Assembly (NCBI RefSeq): GCF_000427785.1
Contig: NZ_ATYR01000026.1
Location: 26,666 to 90,665 of the forward strand
Source of the DNA: Massilia alkalitolerans DSM 17462
Lineage (GTDB): Bacteria; Pseudomonadota; Gammaproteobacteria; Burkholderiales; Burkholderiaceae_D
Length of the DNA: 64,000 nucleotides
Direction: 5' to 3'
The notes beneath the pieces are model-generated. The model saw only the letters and a list, made by a program, of their open reading frames with translations. It made no database searches and had not been told where the DNA came from. Position numbers and translations under genes: made by a program. Positions 53,914 through 62,401 of the stretch are shown here, piece after piece (the first letter of the stretch is position 1; each line of letters opens with the position of its first letter).

Positions 53914-55023
53914 CTACCGGATCTGGTTGATCAGGGAGGTGCCCTTGACCACGACCCGGTTGTCCGGGCTGAGCCCACGGGTCACGATCACGGTGCCGGC
54001 ATCGAGCGGCGTCGCCTCCACCGGCAGGGCGATGAAGCGCTGGGCCCCGGACTTGATCCACACCACGGTCTCGTTGGCCTGGTTGCGCGCCAGCGCCGAC
54101 GCCGGCAAGGCGATGCCCTTCACCGTGGTGTTCAGCCTGGCCAGTACGGTCACCGGCTGACCCACCGCCAGGTCGAGCGCCTTGCCCTGCGCCCGGAAGT
54201 TCAGCGGCACCGCGCCTTCGCGCAGGCTGCGCCCTCCTCCCAGCAGCGTGAGCTGGACATCGGCCACCTCGAGCAGGGTCGCGCTGCCGATCCTGCCCGC
54301 CAGCGCGGCGTCCGTCGCCAGGGCTTCGACCAGCATCTGCTGCGGATCGACGATCTCGAACAGCAGCTCGCGCATGTCCACCATCTGGCCGTTCAGCACC
54401 GCCGCGCTGGCGATGATGCCGCTGCTTGGCGCAACGAGGTTTTCCACGCCGCCGATCGATTTCGCCACCGCGCGCTCGCGGCCGGCGTTGGCTGCCAGTT
54501 CGGCGCGGGCCGCCTCGACTTCCTTGGCCGGCACCACGCCTTCCAGCGATTCCAGGCGCTTGAGCCGCTGTTCCAGCAGCGTGCGGTTGGCGCGCAGGCC
54601 GGCCAGTTCGGCCGCCTGGTTGCCGCGCTCGATGGCGTCGCCGATCGGGCGCAGGCGCGCCAGCACCTGCCCTTTCGCGACGCGCTGCCCAAGCACCGGC
54701 AGGCCCTTCGGCCCCGGCGCGATCTGTCCCGCGAACGGCGCCTGTACCCGGCCGCCGGCGTTCGGATCGATGGCGGCGCGGCCGTTGAGCTGGACGGTGC
54801 GCGCGTGCTCGCCTTCCTTCACCATCAGGGTGCGCACGCCCATGCGGCGCTGCGCCAGCTTGGGCACGTTGACGCTGCCGTCCGGCAGGCGCGCCAGGCC
54901 GCTTGCCGCGCCGCCTGCCTTCTCGTCGAGATGTTCACCATTGGGGCCGTGCGCGCCCGGCGAGGCCAGCAGGGAAGTCGTGAAGAGGCCGGCGAGCAGG
55001 CCGATAACAATGCGATGTTTCAT
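53914..55023 (-). CDS. RND efflux periplasmic adaptor subunit
   Basis: A 369-aa membrane-fusion protein: signal peptide, mature start SPGAHGPNGEHLD, lipoyl-half motifs (GRVQAPFAGQIAPGPKGLPV, VAPSSGIIASAAVLNGQMV), a coiled-coil hairpin between them (LLEQRLKRLESLEGVVPAKE), and beta-barrel and proximal domains to the end (GLSPDNRVVVKGTSLINQI). Joins the pump to the outer-membrane channel. Start 55023 is preceded by the 55026-55580 gene with only a 2-bp gap. The GAHGPNGEHLD motif is shared with that gene. Confidence 0.92.
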   Translation of the reverse strand: MKHRIVIGLLAGLFTTSLLASPGAHGPNGEHLDEKAGGAASGLARLPDGSVNVPKLAQRRMGVRTLMVKEGEHARTVQLNGRAAIDPNAGGRVQAPFAGQIAPGPKGLPVLGQRVAKGQVLARLRPIGDAIERGNQAAELAGLRANRTLLEQRLKRLESLEGVVPAKEVEAARAELAANAGRERAVAKSIGGVENLVAPSSGIIASAAVLNGQMVDMRELLFEIVDPQQMLVEALATDAALAGRIGSATLLEVADVQLTLLGGGRSLREGAVPLNFRAQGKALDLAVGQPVTVLARLNTTVKGIALPASALARNQANETVVWIKSGAQRFIALPVEATPLDAGTVIVTRGLSPDNRVVVKGTSLINQIR

Positions 55024-55025
55024 GT

Positions 55026-55580
55026 TCAGGCTCCCTGGCGCTGGCGCATGCGGCGCACGACGAATGCGGCGGCAATCAGGACGACGGCCGCGACGGCGGC
55101 CAGCAGCCACGGGCTCCACGCCGCGTGCTCGTGATCGTGGTCGTTGTCTTCAAGCGCTTGCGCCACCTGCAGCGTGCCTTCGAGCAGCTCGCTTTCCTCC
55201 CCCGCAACGAGGGTGAACAGCAGCGGATGCGCGCCCGGTTTGGAGATCGCGGCGAGCAAGGCCGGATCGTCGACCGCGTAGTCGCCCATGTCGGCGTGGA
55301 AGCTGGCTTTCGCCTTGAGGTTCTTGTACTGGACTTCCAGCACGCCGTTCAGGACCGGCTCGTTGGTCGCGTAGCGGTCGATCATGATCGACAGTTCGCC
55401 ACCCGAGAGCTGGCCTACCAGCTCGAAGGCTTCGGTAAAGGTCTCGACGCGCGGCAGCACGGCGCCCGCGCTTGCTGCCGGGGCGTCGAGGTGTTCGCCG
55501 TTCGGCCCGTGCGCGCCGGGTCCGGCCAGTGCCGGCGACATGGCCAGCATGGCGGCGAGGAACAGGGTCAGGATTTTCAT
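55026..55580 (-). CDS. Membrane-anchored periplasmic protein of the metal-efflux operon
   Basis: A 184-aa product: signal peptide (KILTLFLAAMLAMSPALA), mature start GPGAHGPNGEHLD, a beta domain (ELVGQLSGGELSIMIDRYATN, NGVLEVQYKNLKAKASFHADM), a His/Asp-rich patch DNDHDHEHA, and a C-terminal membrane helix (WLLAAVAAVVLIAAAFVV) with a basic tail. The His patch next to the membrane and the shared GAHGPNGEHLD motif suggest metal binding. It overlaps the channel gene by four bases. No named family recognised. Confidence 0.8.
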   Translation of the reverse strand: MKILTLFLAAMLAMSPALAGPGAHGPNGEHLDAPAASAGAVLPRVETFTEAFELVGQLSGGELSIMIDRYATNEPVLNGVLEVQYKNLKAKASFHADMGDYAVDDPALLAAISKPGAHPLLFTLVAGEESELLEGTLQVAQALEDNDHDHEHAAWSPWLLAAVAAVVLIAAAFVVRRMRQRQGA

Positions 55581-56785
55581 GGAAGGATTCCTAATGCTTG
55601 ATTGAGTTGCGCATGGGCGTGCCCGACTGCGACTTGTTGCTGGGCCACGGCGACGTCGGCCTCGTGGGTCAGCGCGCGCGAGCGCAGCAGGTCGGCCAGC
55701 CCCCGTTCGCCCTGGCGGAAGGCGTTCTCGAACAGCGCGGTGTGTTCGTGCAGGGCCTTGGCGCGCGCGATGGCATCGTTCAGGGCCGTGCCGGCATTCG
55801 CCAGGCGTGCGCGGGCGACGGCGAGCTCGGCCCCGCTGGCGGCTTGCGCCTCGGCCGCTTCGGCGGCCGCGGTGGCGATCGCGGTTTGGGCCTGGGCCTC
55901 GACGCTGCGGTTGCGCGCGGCGCTCCCGAACGGAATCTGCAGCGCCACGCCGAGACTGCGCGTCGGTTCGCGCAAGCCACGCTCGTCTTCGCGACGCACC
56001 GACAGGGCGATCGTCGGGGGCGCCGAACGGTTGGCCTCAAGCAGCCGCAAGTCCGCGCGTGCCCGCTGCTCGGAAGCCTGGGCAGCGGCCAGGCGTGTAT
56101 TGGCAGGCGCCTGCGCTTCGCGCAGCGGCTCCGGTTCCAGCACCGGCAGTTCCGGCAGCCCGGTCAGGACCTGGAAGCGCGCCAGCGCCTCGGCGGCGGC
56201 GGTGCGGGCCTTGCCGACCTCGATGCGCGCGGCCAGCACTTCCTGGTTGGCCAGCAGCGCGTCGCTGCGCGCCAGGTCGCCCGCCCCGACGCGGCGGCTC
56301 ACTTCATTGGCGAGTCCTTCGAGGTGGTGCAGGTGGTCCTGTTTTTCGTCCAGCGTGACCTGGGCGGACGCTGCTTCCCACATCCGGTTGCGCACCAGCC
56401 CGGCCACGGCCAGGCGGGTTGCAAGCAGGTGGGCGCTTGCCTCGATCGTCGTGCGCGCGGCCAGCGTTTCGCGGGCGGACTTCTGGCCGGGCAGCCAGAA
56501 CGAGGACGAGACCGACATCTCGGATTCGCGCTGGGCGCGTTCCGATCCGCTCTCGTCGCGTCGCTGGGACAGGCCGAGCGTGGGCGGCGTGGCGAGCCAG
56601 GAAGCGGCGCCGGCGCGTGCCGCCGCGGCTTCGAGCTGGCGTGCTTCGATCGTGCGCGCGTCGGGCACGCGCTGCCAGGCGCTGTCGACGGCGTGTTTGA
56701 GTGTGACTGGCGGTGCCGCAAGCGCCCAGCATGGCAGGGCAAGCGCGGTACCGACAAGGTAAAGGGACAGGCGGCGAGTGCGCAT
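55577..56785 (-). CDS. TolC-family outer-membrane channel of the metal-efflux operon
   Basis: A 402-aa outer-membrane factor: signal peptide (SLYLVGTALALPCWALA), then two OEP repeats of long helices (TLKHAVDSAWQRVPDARTIE, RLGAGDLARSDALLANQEVL) with alternating beta strands, as in CzcC/CusC. No lipobox is seen, so it is probably not lipidated. It makes the pump a complete tripartite complex. Starts 73 bp after the small His-rich CzcI-like gene. Confidence 0.9.
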   Translation of the reverse strand: MRTRRLSLYLVGTALALPCWALAAPPVTLKHAVDSAWQRVPDARTIEARQLEAAAARAGAASWLATPPTLGLSQRRDESGSERAQRESEMSVSSSFWLPGQKSARETLAARTTIEASAHLLATRLAVAGLVRNRMWEAASAQVTLDEKQDHLHHLEGLANEVSRRVGAGDLARSDALLANQEVLAARIEVGKARTAAAEALARFQVLTGLPELPVLEPEPLREAQAPANTRLAAAQASEQRARADLRLLEANRSAPPTIALSVRREDERGLREPTRSLGVALQIPFGSAARNRSVEAQAQTAIATAAAEAAEAQAASGAELAVARARLANAGTALNDAIARAKALHEHTALFENAFRQGERGLADLLRSRALTHEADVAVAQQQVAVGHAHAQLNQALGILP

Positions 56786-56858
56786 GTGTTCTCCATCGGT
56801 GAAGTTCGAGATCGACCGAAGGGAAGCGCACGGGCGCGAGGAGCTCGCGCTTGGTTTG

Positions 56859-57245
56859 TCAGGCGTGCGTCATTCCCCCGGCGGCGTGGCCGGGGGCGTG
56901 GCGGGGTGGTTTTCGTGGCCCATCCAGGAACGGTTCCGGCAGCGACTGGGCAGCGGGGACGACCACGCTGGACAGCAGCTGTTCGGGCGGCACGATGAGC
57001 GCGGGAAGGAGCAGGTCGGCTGGCTGCGCGCAGGAGTGGTGGTCCTGCGCATGGGCAAGCGACTTCTCGGATGCGTCGTAGTGCACCGAGCCGTCGTCTT
57101 CGTGATGATGGTGGAGGATGTTCTCGTCGTGCGCCACCGCGTGCGCCAGGGCGCCGGCGCCGTAGGCCTGCGGCGAGCCGCCCTGCATGGCGACACCATA
57201 CAGGGGAAGGCAAAGCAGCAGAAGGATGGCAATGAACCGGCGCAA
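56859..57245 (-). CDS. Small His-rich exported protein, CzcI-like
   Basis: A 128-aa product with signal peptide (RRFIAILLLLCLPLYGVAM) and a His-rich mature part: ALAHAVAHDENILHHHHEDDG and AHAQDHHSCAQ, then PPEQLLSSVVVPAAQSLPEPFLDG. CzcI-type small proteins with the MRRFxxI start and His-rich patches sit at the head of czc operons; its function is not well established, possibly a periplasmic metal buffer. First gene of the five-gene efflux operon. Confidence 0.75.
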   Translation of the reverse strand: MRRFIAILLLLCLPLYGVAMQGGSPQAYGAGALAHAVAHDENILHHHHEDDGSVHYDASEKSLAHAQDHHSCAQPADLLLPALIVPPEQLLSSVVVPAAQSLPEPFLDGPRKPPRHAPGHAAGGMTHA

Positions 57246-57328
57246 GAGCTCACCTCGGGGAATGCGCCGATTATAGCAGCGCGGCGACCGGCCGGATCAT
57301 GCCGCCGCTGCAAGCAATGCGCGCCCGA

Positions 57329-59305
57329 TCAAAACGCGGCGCGCACGCCCACAGTGATGTTCCGTCCCGCCAGCGGCGCCACATCCTTCAGGACCGAGGT
57401 CGAGATGCGGATGTCCTCGTCGAGCAGGTTCTTGCCGATGATGAACCAGGTCAGGTCCGCGTTGCGGAAACGCTGGGTGTAGGACAGGTTGGCGTCCAGC
57501 TGGGTGTAGGCCGGGGTCGGCGTCGTTTCGAACGAGGCCAGGCGTTCCTGCTTCAGCGCGCGCAGCACCGAGACGTTTGCGCGCAGCGCACCCTGGCGAT
57601 AGCCGGCCTCGAATCCGATGCGCTTGGCCGGCTGCAGCGGCAGGCTGCCCGCATGGTCCAGCGAACCGCGCGACAGGTCGCCGAAGGCGCGCAGCGACAG
57701 GCCTTGCGTATGCGGGTGCCGGTTGTAGCTGATCTCGGCCTCGGCGCCGCGAATCGTGGCGTCGGCCTGGCGGAAGATGCGCTCGCGCAGCTCGTCGCCC
57801 GGGTTGCCTTCGTCGTCCAGCAGGGTGTCGTTGACCTCGCCGTAGATGAAGTCGTGCACGCGGTTCTCGAACAGGTTCGCCTGCCAGCGAATCAGGCCAG
57901 TCACCTTGCGCAGCGAGATTTCCAGGTTGCGCGAGGTCTCCTTCTTGAAATTCGGGTTGCCGATGTCGTAGGTCAGGGTCGATTCGTGCGGGCCGCCCGA
58001 ATACAGCTCGTCGGTGCCCGGCGCGCGCTGCGCCACCGAGGCGGTTACGCCCACCGTGTAGTCCCGGGCGAGGGGCCAGATCGCGCCCGCCGAATAGGAC
58101 AGCAAATCGAAGCTGCGGCGCGGCGCGGCTCCTTCCGGCTCGCGTTTCACCGATTCCACCCGCACGCCGGCGTTGACGCGCGTCTTGCCGAACTGGCGCT
58201 GCTCGACCAGGAAGGCGGCATGGGTATCGGACACGGTCACCGGCACCGTCGCCGATTCGCCGCTGTCCGCGCTCAGGCCGGAAAAGCGGGTGTGCTCGGT
58301 CTGGATGCCGAAGCTGCCTTCCCAGCCCTTGAGCGGCTTGTGGGTCAGCTCCAGACGGGACTCAAGCGAGCGGTTCGAGAAGATGGTCTCCGGGCCGCCC
58401 TCGGCGTTGAGCTCCACGTGCCCGTAGTCGGAATAGCCGGCCTTGAAGCGCAGCCTCTCGAAGCCCGCCATGGGCGCATTCAGCTGGCCGTCGACGTCGT
58501 AGCGGGTCTGGTCGAGGTCGATCCTGGCGCCCTCGCCGCCCGGGATGCCGTACTTCTTCTTCAGCGAGCTGACCGAGGCGCCGAAGTAGCCGCGCTCGCC
58601 GATATACGACGCGCCTGCGCCCAGGGTGTGCTGGCGCAGGGACGAATCGGGCAGCGTGTCGCCCTCCGGCGCATCCGGAATGTGATAGTCGCCGGCATCG
58701 CGTCCGCTGCCGTCGACGTGCAGCGCCACCTTGCCGCTCGCCGCGTCGCCGGAGAAGGACAGGGCGCGGCCGTGGTCGACACTGCTGTAGCGGCTTTCCA
58801 TCACGCCGCTCGGCTTGTCGTGCAGCTCGGTCGGGATGCGCTCGTTGACGACGTTGACCAGGCCGCCGATCGCGCCCGAGCCGTACAGCAGCGCCGCCGG
58901 GCCGCGCAGGATCTCGATCTGGCGCGCGGTGGCCGCTTCGCCGGTGACGGCGTGGTCGTTCGACAGGCCGGACAGGTCGGACACCGACATGCCGTTCTCC
59001 AGCACCTTGACGCGGTTGCCTTCCAGGCCGCGGATGATCGGGCGCGAGGCGCCGGCGCCGAAGGCCGAGGCCGACACGCCCAGTTCGCTCGACAGGGTGT
59101 CGCCCAGCGAACTACCCAGCTTGCTGCGCAGTTCGTCGCCGGCCAGCACCTTGGCCGGCGTGAGGATCTGGTCGCCTTCGGCGGCATTGAAGGGGCTGGC
59201 GGTCACGACGACGGTCGCGACGGGCTCGCCGGTGGTCTGGGCAAACGAGCATGGTGCGAGTGCGGCCAATACCGCGCTCGCCAGGATGGTACGCTGGACG
59301 TGCAT
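57329..59305 (-). CDS. TonB-dependent outer-membrane receptor (ZnuD-like)
   Basis: A 658-aa receptor. Signal peptide (QRTILASAVLAALAPCSFAQ), a plug domain (ATVVVTASPFNAAEGDQ, SRPIIRGLEGNRVKVLENGM, ILRGPAALLYGSGAIGGLVN) and a 22-strand barrel ending VKDVAPLAGRNITVGVRAAF with terminal Phe. The plug and small size fit the ZnuD type of zinc/heme receptors. Placed just upstream of the metal-efflux operon in the same direction. Start 59305 is preceded by GAGGAATT. Substrate is inferred only from family and context. Confidence 0.88.
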   Translation of the reverse strand: MHVQRTILASAVLAALAPCSFAQTTGEPVATVVVTASPFNAAEGDQILTPAKVLAGDELRSKLGSSLGDTLSSELGVSASAFGAGASRPIIRGLEGNRVKVLENGMSVSDLSGLSNDHAVTGEAATARQIEILRGPAALLYGSGAIGGLVNVVNERIPTELHDKPSGVMESRYSSVDHGRALSFSGDAASGKVALHVDGSGRDAGDYHIPDAPEGDTLPDSSLRQHTLGAGASYIGERGYFGASVSSLKKKYGIPGGEGARIDLDQTRYDVDGQLNAPMAGFERLRFKAGYSDYGHVELNAEGGPETIFSNRSLESRLELTHKPLKGWEGSFGIQTEHTRFSGLSADSGESATVPVTVSDTHAAFLVEQRQFGKTRVNAGVRVESVKREPEGAAPRRSFDLLSYSAGAIWPLARDYTVGVTASVAQRAPGTDELYSGGPHESTLTYDIGNPNFKKETSRNLEISLRKVTGLIRWQANLFENRVHDFIYGEVNDTLLDDEGNPGDELRERIFRQADATIRGAEAEISYNRHPHTQGLSLRAFGDLSRGSLDHAGSLPLQPAKRIGFEAGYRQGALRANVSVLRALKQERLASFETTPTPAYTQLDANLSYTQRFRNADLTWFIIGKNLLDEDIRISTSVLKDVAPLAGRNITVGVRAAF

Positions 59306-59384
59306 GATGAATTCCTCAAAGCGAAAACGGACGGACACGCCTGCGCGAAACGGGCGGCGCAGGCGCATCGAGCGGTTCAGGACA

Positions 59385-59741
59385 TCAGGCGACGGGAGGC
59401 GCGCGGGAAGAGAAGTACGGCGTGAACGGCGCATGCCAGGAATCGAAGGCGGTCCACAGGGCGAGTATCCGGCTGGCAGGCAGGATGTCGATCGTGCAGG
59501 CCGGGGTATCCAGCGCGGGAGCGACCGTGGCGGCGTCGAAGGCGATGCAGGAATGCGGGACGGTCTGCTGGTGCGAGGCCGCGGAACCGTTGACGGCCGT
59601 GTCGAGCGCGACGGACGAATACTGCGTGGCGTGCGCGATCCGGTGCGCCAGGCCCTGCCAGTGCGCAAACACCATCGCCAGCGTCAGCAGGAATGCGACG
59701 AGGTAGCGGGTGGAGCGGATGCGTGGAAGGCTGGCGAACAT
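59385..59741 (-). CDS. Small membrane/exported protein upstream of the TonB receptor
   Basis: A 118-aa product with a hydrophobic N-terminal segment (RYLVAFLLTLAMVFAHW), then QGLAHRIAHATQYSS, SHQQTVPHSCIAFDAATVAP and a C-terminal ALWTAFDSWHAPFTPYFSSRAPP. It has the size and pattern of the small His/Cys-containing proteins often coded before metal receptors (DUF2946-like), but I am not certain of the family. Start 59741 is a choice among 59879, 59789 and 59741, none with a good ribosome site. Overall support is moderate. Confidence 0.6.
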   Translation of the reverse strand: MFASLPRIRSTRYLVAFLLTLAMVFAHWQGLAHRIAHATQYSSVALDTAVNGSAASHQQTVPHSCIAFDAATVAPALDTPACTIDILPASRILALWTAFDSWHAPFTPYFSSRAPPVA

Positions 59742-59895
59742 CTGTCTGGTCGAAGAGCCGGAGTGGAACGTGGCGCTGAAGGACGGCATTATAACTGGAT
59801 GGCAGGCCGGCTGACAGCGTGGGCGGCGACCGGCCTGCGCATTGCGTGCTAGGTTCTCGTGCGTAAACACGTCTTGCATTCTACGAGGAGATCAT

Positions 59896-61140
59896 ATGGC
59901 ACGGCATCCCGGTATCTTCCCCACTTTCTTCCTGTCCGGCTTCGAGTGCTCGAATTTCCTCTGGAAGGACGGTGTACGGCGCAACCTGGTCGCGGAGACC
60001 GGCCATGACCGGCATGCCGCCGAGGATTACCGCATCCTGGGCAGCCTCGGCATCGCCGTCGCGCGCGAAGGCATTCCATGGCCGCTGGTGGACCGGGGCG
60101 GCGCCTACGATTTTTCCATGCTCGATCCCTACATCGAGGCGATGAACGCGTCGAAGATCACGCCGATCTGGGACCTGTGCCATTATGGCTATCCGGACGA
60201 CCTGGACCCGTTCTCGAACGCCTTTACGGAGCGCTTCGCGCGCTATTGCCGTGCTTGCGCGGAGTACGTGATGCCGAAGCTGCGCGGCCCGCATTTCTTC
60301 ACGCCCATCAACGAGATCACCTTCTTTTCCTTCTGCGCCGGCGAATGGGGCTGGGCCGCGCCCTACCGCTGCAGCCGCGAGGACCGGGCGCGCCTGTTGA
60401 AAGCCCTTTGCCGCGCCGCCATCGCCGGCGTGAAGGCGATCCGCGACGTCGATCCGCAGGCGCGCATGGTGCACATCGATCCGCTGGTGCGGGTGGTGGC
60501 GCCGCGCGACCGGCCCGACCAGGAGGAAGCGGCGCGCTACGAAACCCACGTCGACAGCTTCCTGGCCTGGGACATCATCGAGGGGCGCGAGCATCCGGAA
60601 TTCGGCGGCTCGCCCGAGATCCTGGACATCGTCGGCACCAACGTGTACTCCTTCGGCCAGATGGAATACCGCGAGAGCGGCCCGCACGCCCCACTGGAAC
60701 CCGGCGACGAGCGCATCGCGCCGCTGTGCGACATGCTCGACACCGTCTGGCAGCGCTACCGCAGACCGATGATCATCGGCGAGACCAGCGGCCTGGGACA
60801 CGGGCGGCCGGACTGGCTGCGCGACGTGATGGGAGAATCGCTGGCCGCGGTGCGGCGCGGCATGGACCTGCAGGGCGTCTGCCTGTTCCCCGCGGTGGAC
60901 ATGCCGGACTGGCATACCGGCCAGTGGGTGGGCAACGGGATCTGCGACGTGCTGGACGGGTGCGGCGACCTGAAGCGGGTGCCGAACCAGGCCTACGTCG
61001 AGGAACTGCGGCGCTGGCAGAAGGAGCTGAACCGGGTGACCAGCCTGGACGAGGACCCGTTCAGCAATCCGGTGGAGCTGCAGGACGTCGTCGATGCGGC
61101 GCAGCGGCTGAACATCCAGCCGGACAAGGACTGGGCTTGA
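59896..61140 (+). CDS. Glycoside hydrolase, GH1-like (clan A)
   Basis: A 414-aa TIM-barrel hydrolase without a signal peptide. Two Glu motifs fit retaining clan-A enzymes: FTPINEITFFSF (acid/base, about 140) and MIIGETSGLG (nucleophile, about 295). The opening PTFFLSGFECSNFLWKDGV and the segment GIPWPLVDRGGAYDFSMLD resemble GH1 beta-glucosidases, but the length and the C-terminus differ from standard GH1. Substrate unknown. GAGGAG precedes the start. No sugar transport or regulator gene is adjacent. Confidence 0.85.
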   Translation: MARHPGIFPTFFLSGFECSNFLWKDGVRRNLVAETGHDRHAAEDYRILGSLGIAVAREGIPWPLVDRGGAYDFSMLDPYIEAMNASKITPIWDLCHYGYPDDLDPFSNAFTERFARYCRACAEYVMPKLRGPHFFTPINEITFFSFCAGEWGWAAPYRCSREDRARLLKALCRAAIAGVKAIRDVDPQARMVHIDPLVRVVAPRDRPDQEEAARYETHVDSFLAWDIIEGREHPEFGGSPEILDIVGTNVYSFGQMEYRESGPHAPLEPGDERIAPLCDMLDTVWQRYRRPMIIGETSGLGHGRPDWLRDVMGESLAAVRRGMDLQGVCLFPAVDMPDWHTGQWVGNGICDVLDGCGDLKRVPNQAYVEELRRWQKELNRVTSLDEDPFSNPVELQDVVDAAQRLNIQPDKDWA

Positions 61141-61158
61141 GGCCGCGCCCGCCCTTCC

Positions 61159-61950
61159 CTACTTCAACTGCGCCAGCCGCTGCCTGGCGACATTCGCCGC
61201 GGGCGAGCCTGCATGGGCCGCGATCACGCGCTGCAGCGATTGCCTGGCGTTCTTCTTGTCGTTCAATTGGGAGAAGCTGGCGGCGATGTTGAGCATCGCT
61301 TCGGGCACGTTGGCACTGTCGGCGTGGCGCGCCACCATGTCTTGATGCGCCGCGATGGCCTTCCTGTAGTCGCCCAGGGAAAAATAGGCATTGCCCAGCC
61401 AGTAGCGGGCATCGGCAGCATGCTCGGAATCCGGGAAGCGGCGGAGAAATGCTTGCAGGCCGGTGGCGGCGTCCTGGTAATCCCCTGACTTGAAGGCGTT
61501 CATCACCGTCTCGTAGGACTGCTTTTCTGCCGACAGCGCGTCGGCAGCTTCCTGGCGCGATTCGAACTTCCTGATGCGCGCATCGAGGTCGGCGTACAGG
61601 TCTTTCTGATTTTTACGGGCGTTGGCGATCTCGTTCGTCAGCAGCTCGATCTGCCCGCGCAGGTTGGCCAGCTCGCGCATGGTCTGCTCGTGCTGGTTCA
61701 GCATGTCCAGGCCGAGCGTCTTGTCGCCCTTGGTATCGATGCGCGCGTGGAGATCGCGCATCTGCGTATCGATGTCGCGCAGCCTGGTGTCGACCTTGGC
61801 GCCCAGCGCGACGATGGCCTTGCGGGCTTCGTCGTCGTCGAGCAGTCCGGCCCCGGCATGCAGGGGCAGGCAAGCGATCAGGAGAACGGCTGCGGCGGCG
61901 CGCCGGCGAAGGCTAGCGCCGCCCACGGTAAGGCTCGCATCCGATGCCAT
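61159..61950 (-). CDS. CpoB/YbgF-like TPR protein, orphan paralog
   Basis: A 263-aa product: N-terminal signal region (AAAAVLLIACLPLHAGAG), a coiled coil (LRDIDTQMRDLHARIDTKGD, TMRELANLRGQIELLTNEI), a linker, then TPR repeats (YETVMNAFKSGDYQDAATGL, DARYWLGNAYFSLGDYRKAI). CpoB coordinates peptidoglycan synthesis and outer-membrane constriction, normally inside the tol-pal operon; no tol gene is here, so this is a second, stand-alone version. Start 61950 is uncertain and overlaps the excalibur gene by 38 bp. Confidence 0.8.
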   Translation of the reverse strand: MASDASLTVGGASLRRRAAAAVLLIACLPLHAGAGLLDDDEARKAIVALGAKVDTRLRDIDTQMRDLHARIDTKGDKTLGLDMLNQHEQTMRELANLRGQIELLTNEIANARKNQKDLYADLDARIRKFESRQEAADALSAEKQSYETVMNAFKSGDYQDAATGLQAFLRRFPDSEHAADARYWLGNAYFSLGDYRKAIAAHQDMVARHADSANVPEAMLNIAASFSQLNDKKNARQSLQRVIAAHAGSPAANVARQRLAQLK

Positions 61951-62275
61951 CGCCGTCGCGGTCGAGGTGGGGACCATAACCGGGCTCGCCGATGCGTACC
62001 GGCGCAGCGCCTGCCGCCCGCGCTTCCGTGCAGTTTTTAAAGGCACCGCTGCTGCGCATGCTTCCCTGCGAGCCTGTGTTCAGGGGCGCCAGGCCCTGGG
62101 CAGAGGCATACGATGGGGAAACCGGCTGCCGTGCGGGACTGCGGTGGCAATGGTAGTCACCGGTCTTGCGGTTGACATGGCAACCGTCCGCATTCAGGCC
62201 GCCGCCATGGGCGCTGGCCCCAAGGGAGCATACCGAAGCGCCCAGCGCGACCAACAGCCGAAGAATTGGCTTCAT
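61913..62275 (-). CDS. Excalibur calcium-binding protein with YHYH-like N-domain
   Basis: A 120-aa exported protein: signal peptide (KPILRLLVALGASVCSLGAS), then HGGGLNADGCHVNRKTGDYHCH, a Cys/His motif found in YHYH-type domains, and at the C-terminus an excalibur domain (FKNCTEARAAGAAPVRIGEP and HLDRDGDGIGCE) with the DxDxDGxxCE calcium loop. Excalibur domains are extracellular and often accompany nucleases or cell-wall proteins. Start 62275 fits the signal peptide. Overlaps the CpoB-like gene. Confidence 0.85.
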   Translation of the reverse strand: MKPILRLLVALGASVCSLGASAHGGGLNADGCHVNRKTGDYHCHRSPARQPVSPSYASAQGLAPLNTGSQGSMRSSGAFKNCTEARAAGAAPVRIGEPGYGPHLDRDGDGIGCEPYRGRR

Positions 62276-62401
62276 CTGCACATCCCACCCTATCCGAATC
62301 GCTCGACAATCCTGACCAAGTCTCATGAATACCTGGTAACCCGTTTCGATATTAGTGAGTGATGGGGTTTCGCGCAAGAAATAGCCGAGGATGGAATGGC
62401 A

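Noticed and set aside
57299..59425. A 708-codon open frame opposite the TonB receptor
   Set aside because: Antisense shadow; the minus-strand frame has clear plug and barrel motifs and a ribosome site.
59775..59800. Possible Zur half-site (ATTATAAC) upstream of the small metal-related gene
   Set aside because: Only one half of a GTTATAnTATAAC palindrome is present, so it is not supported.
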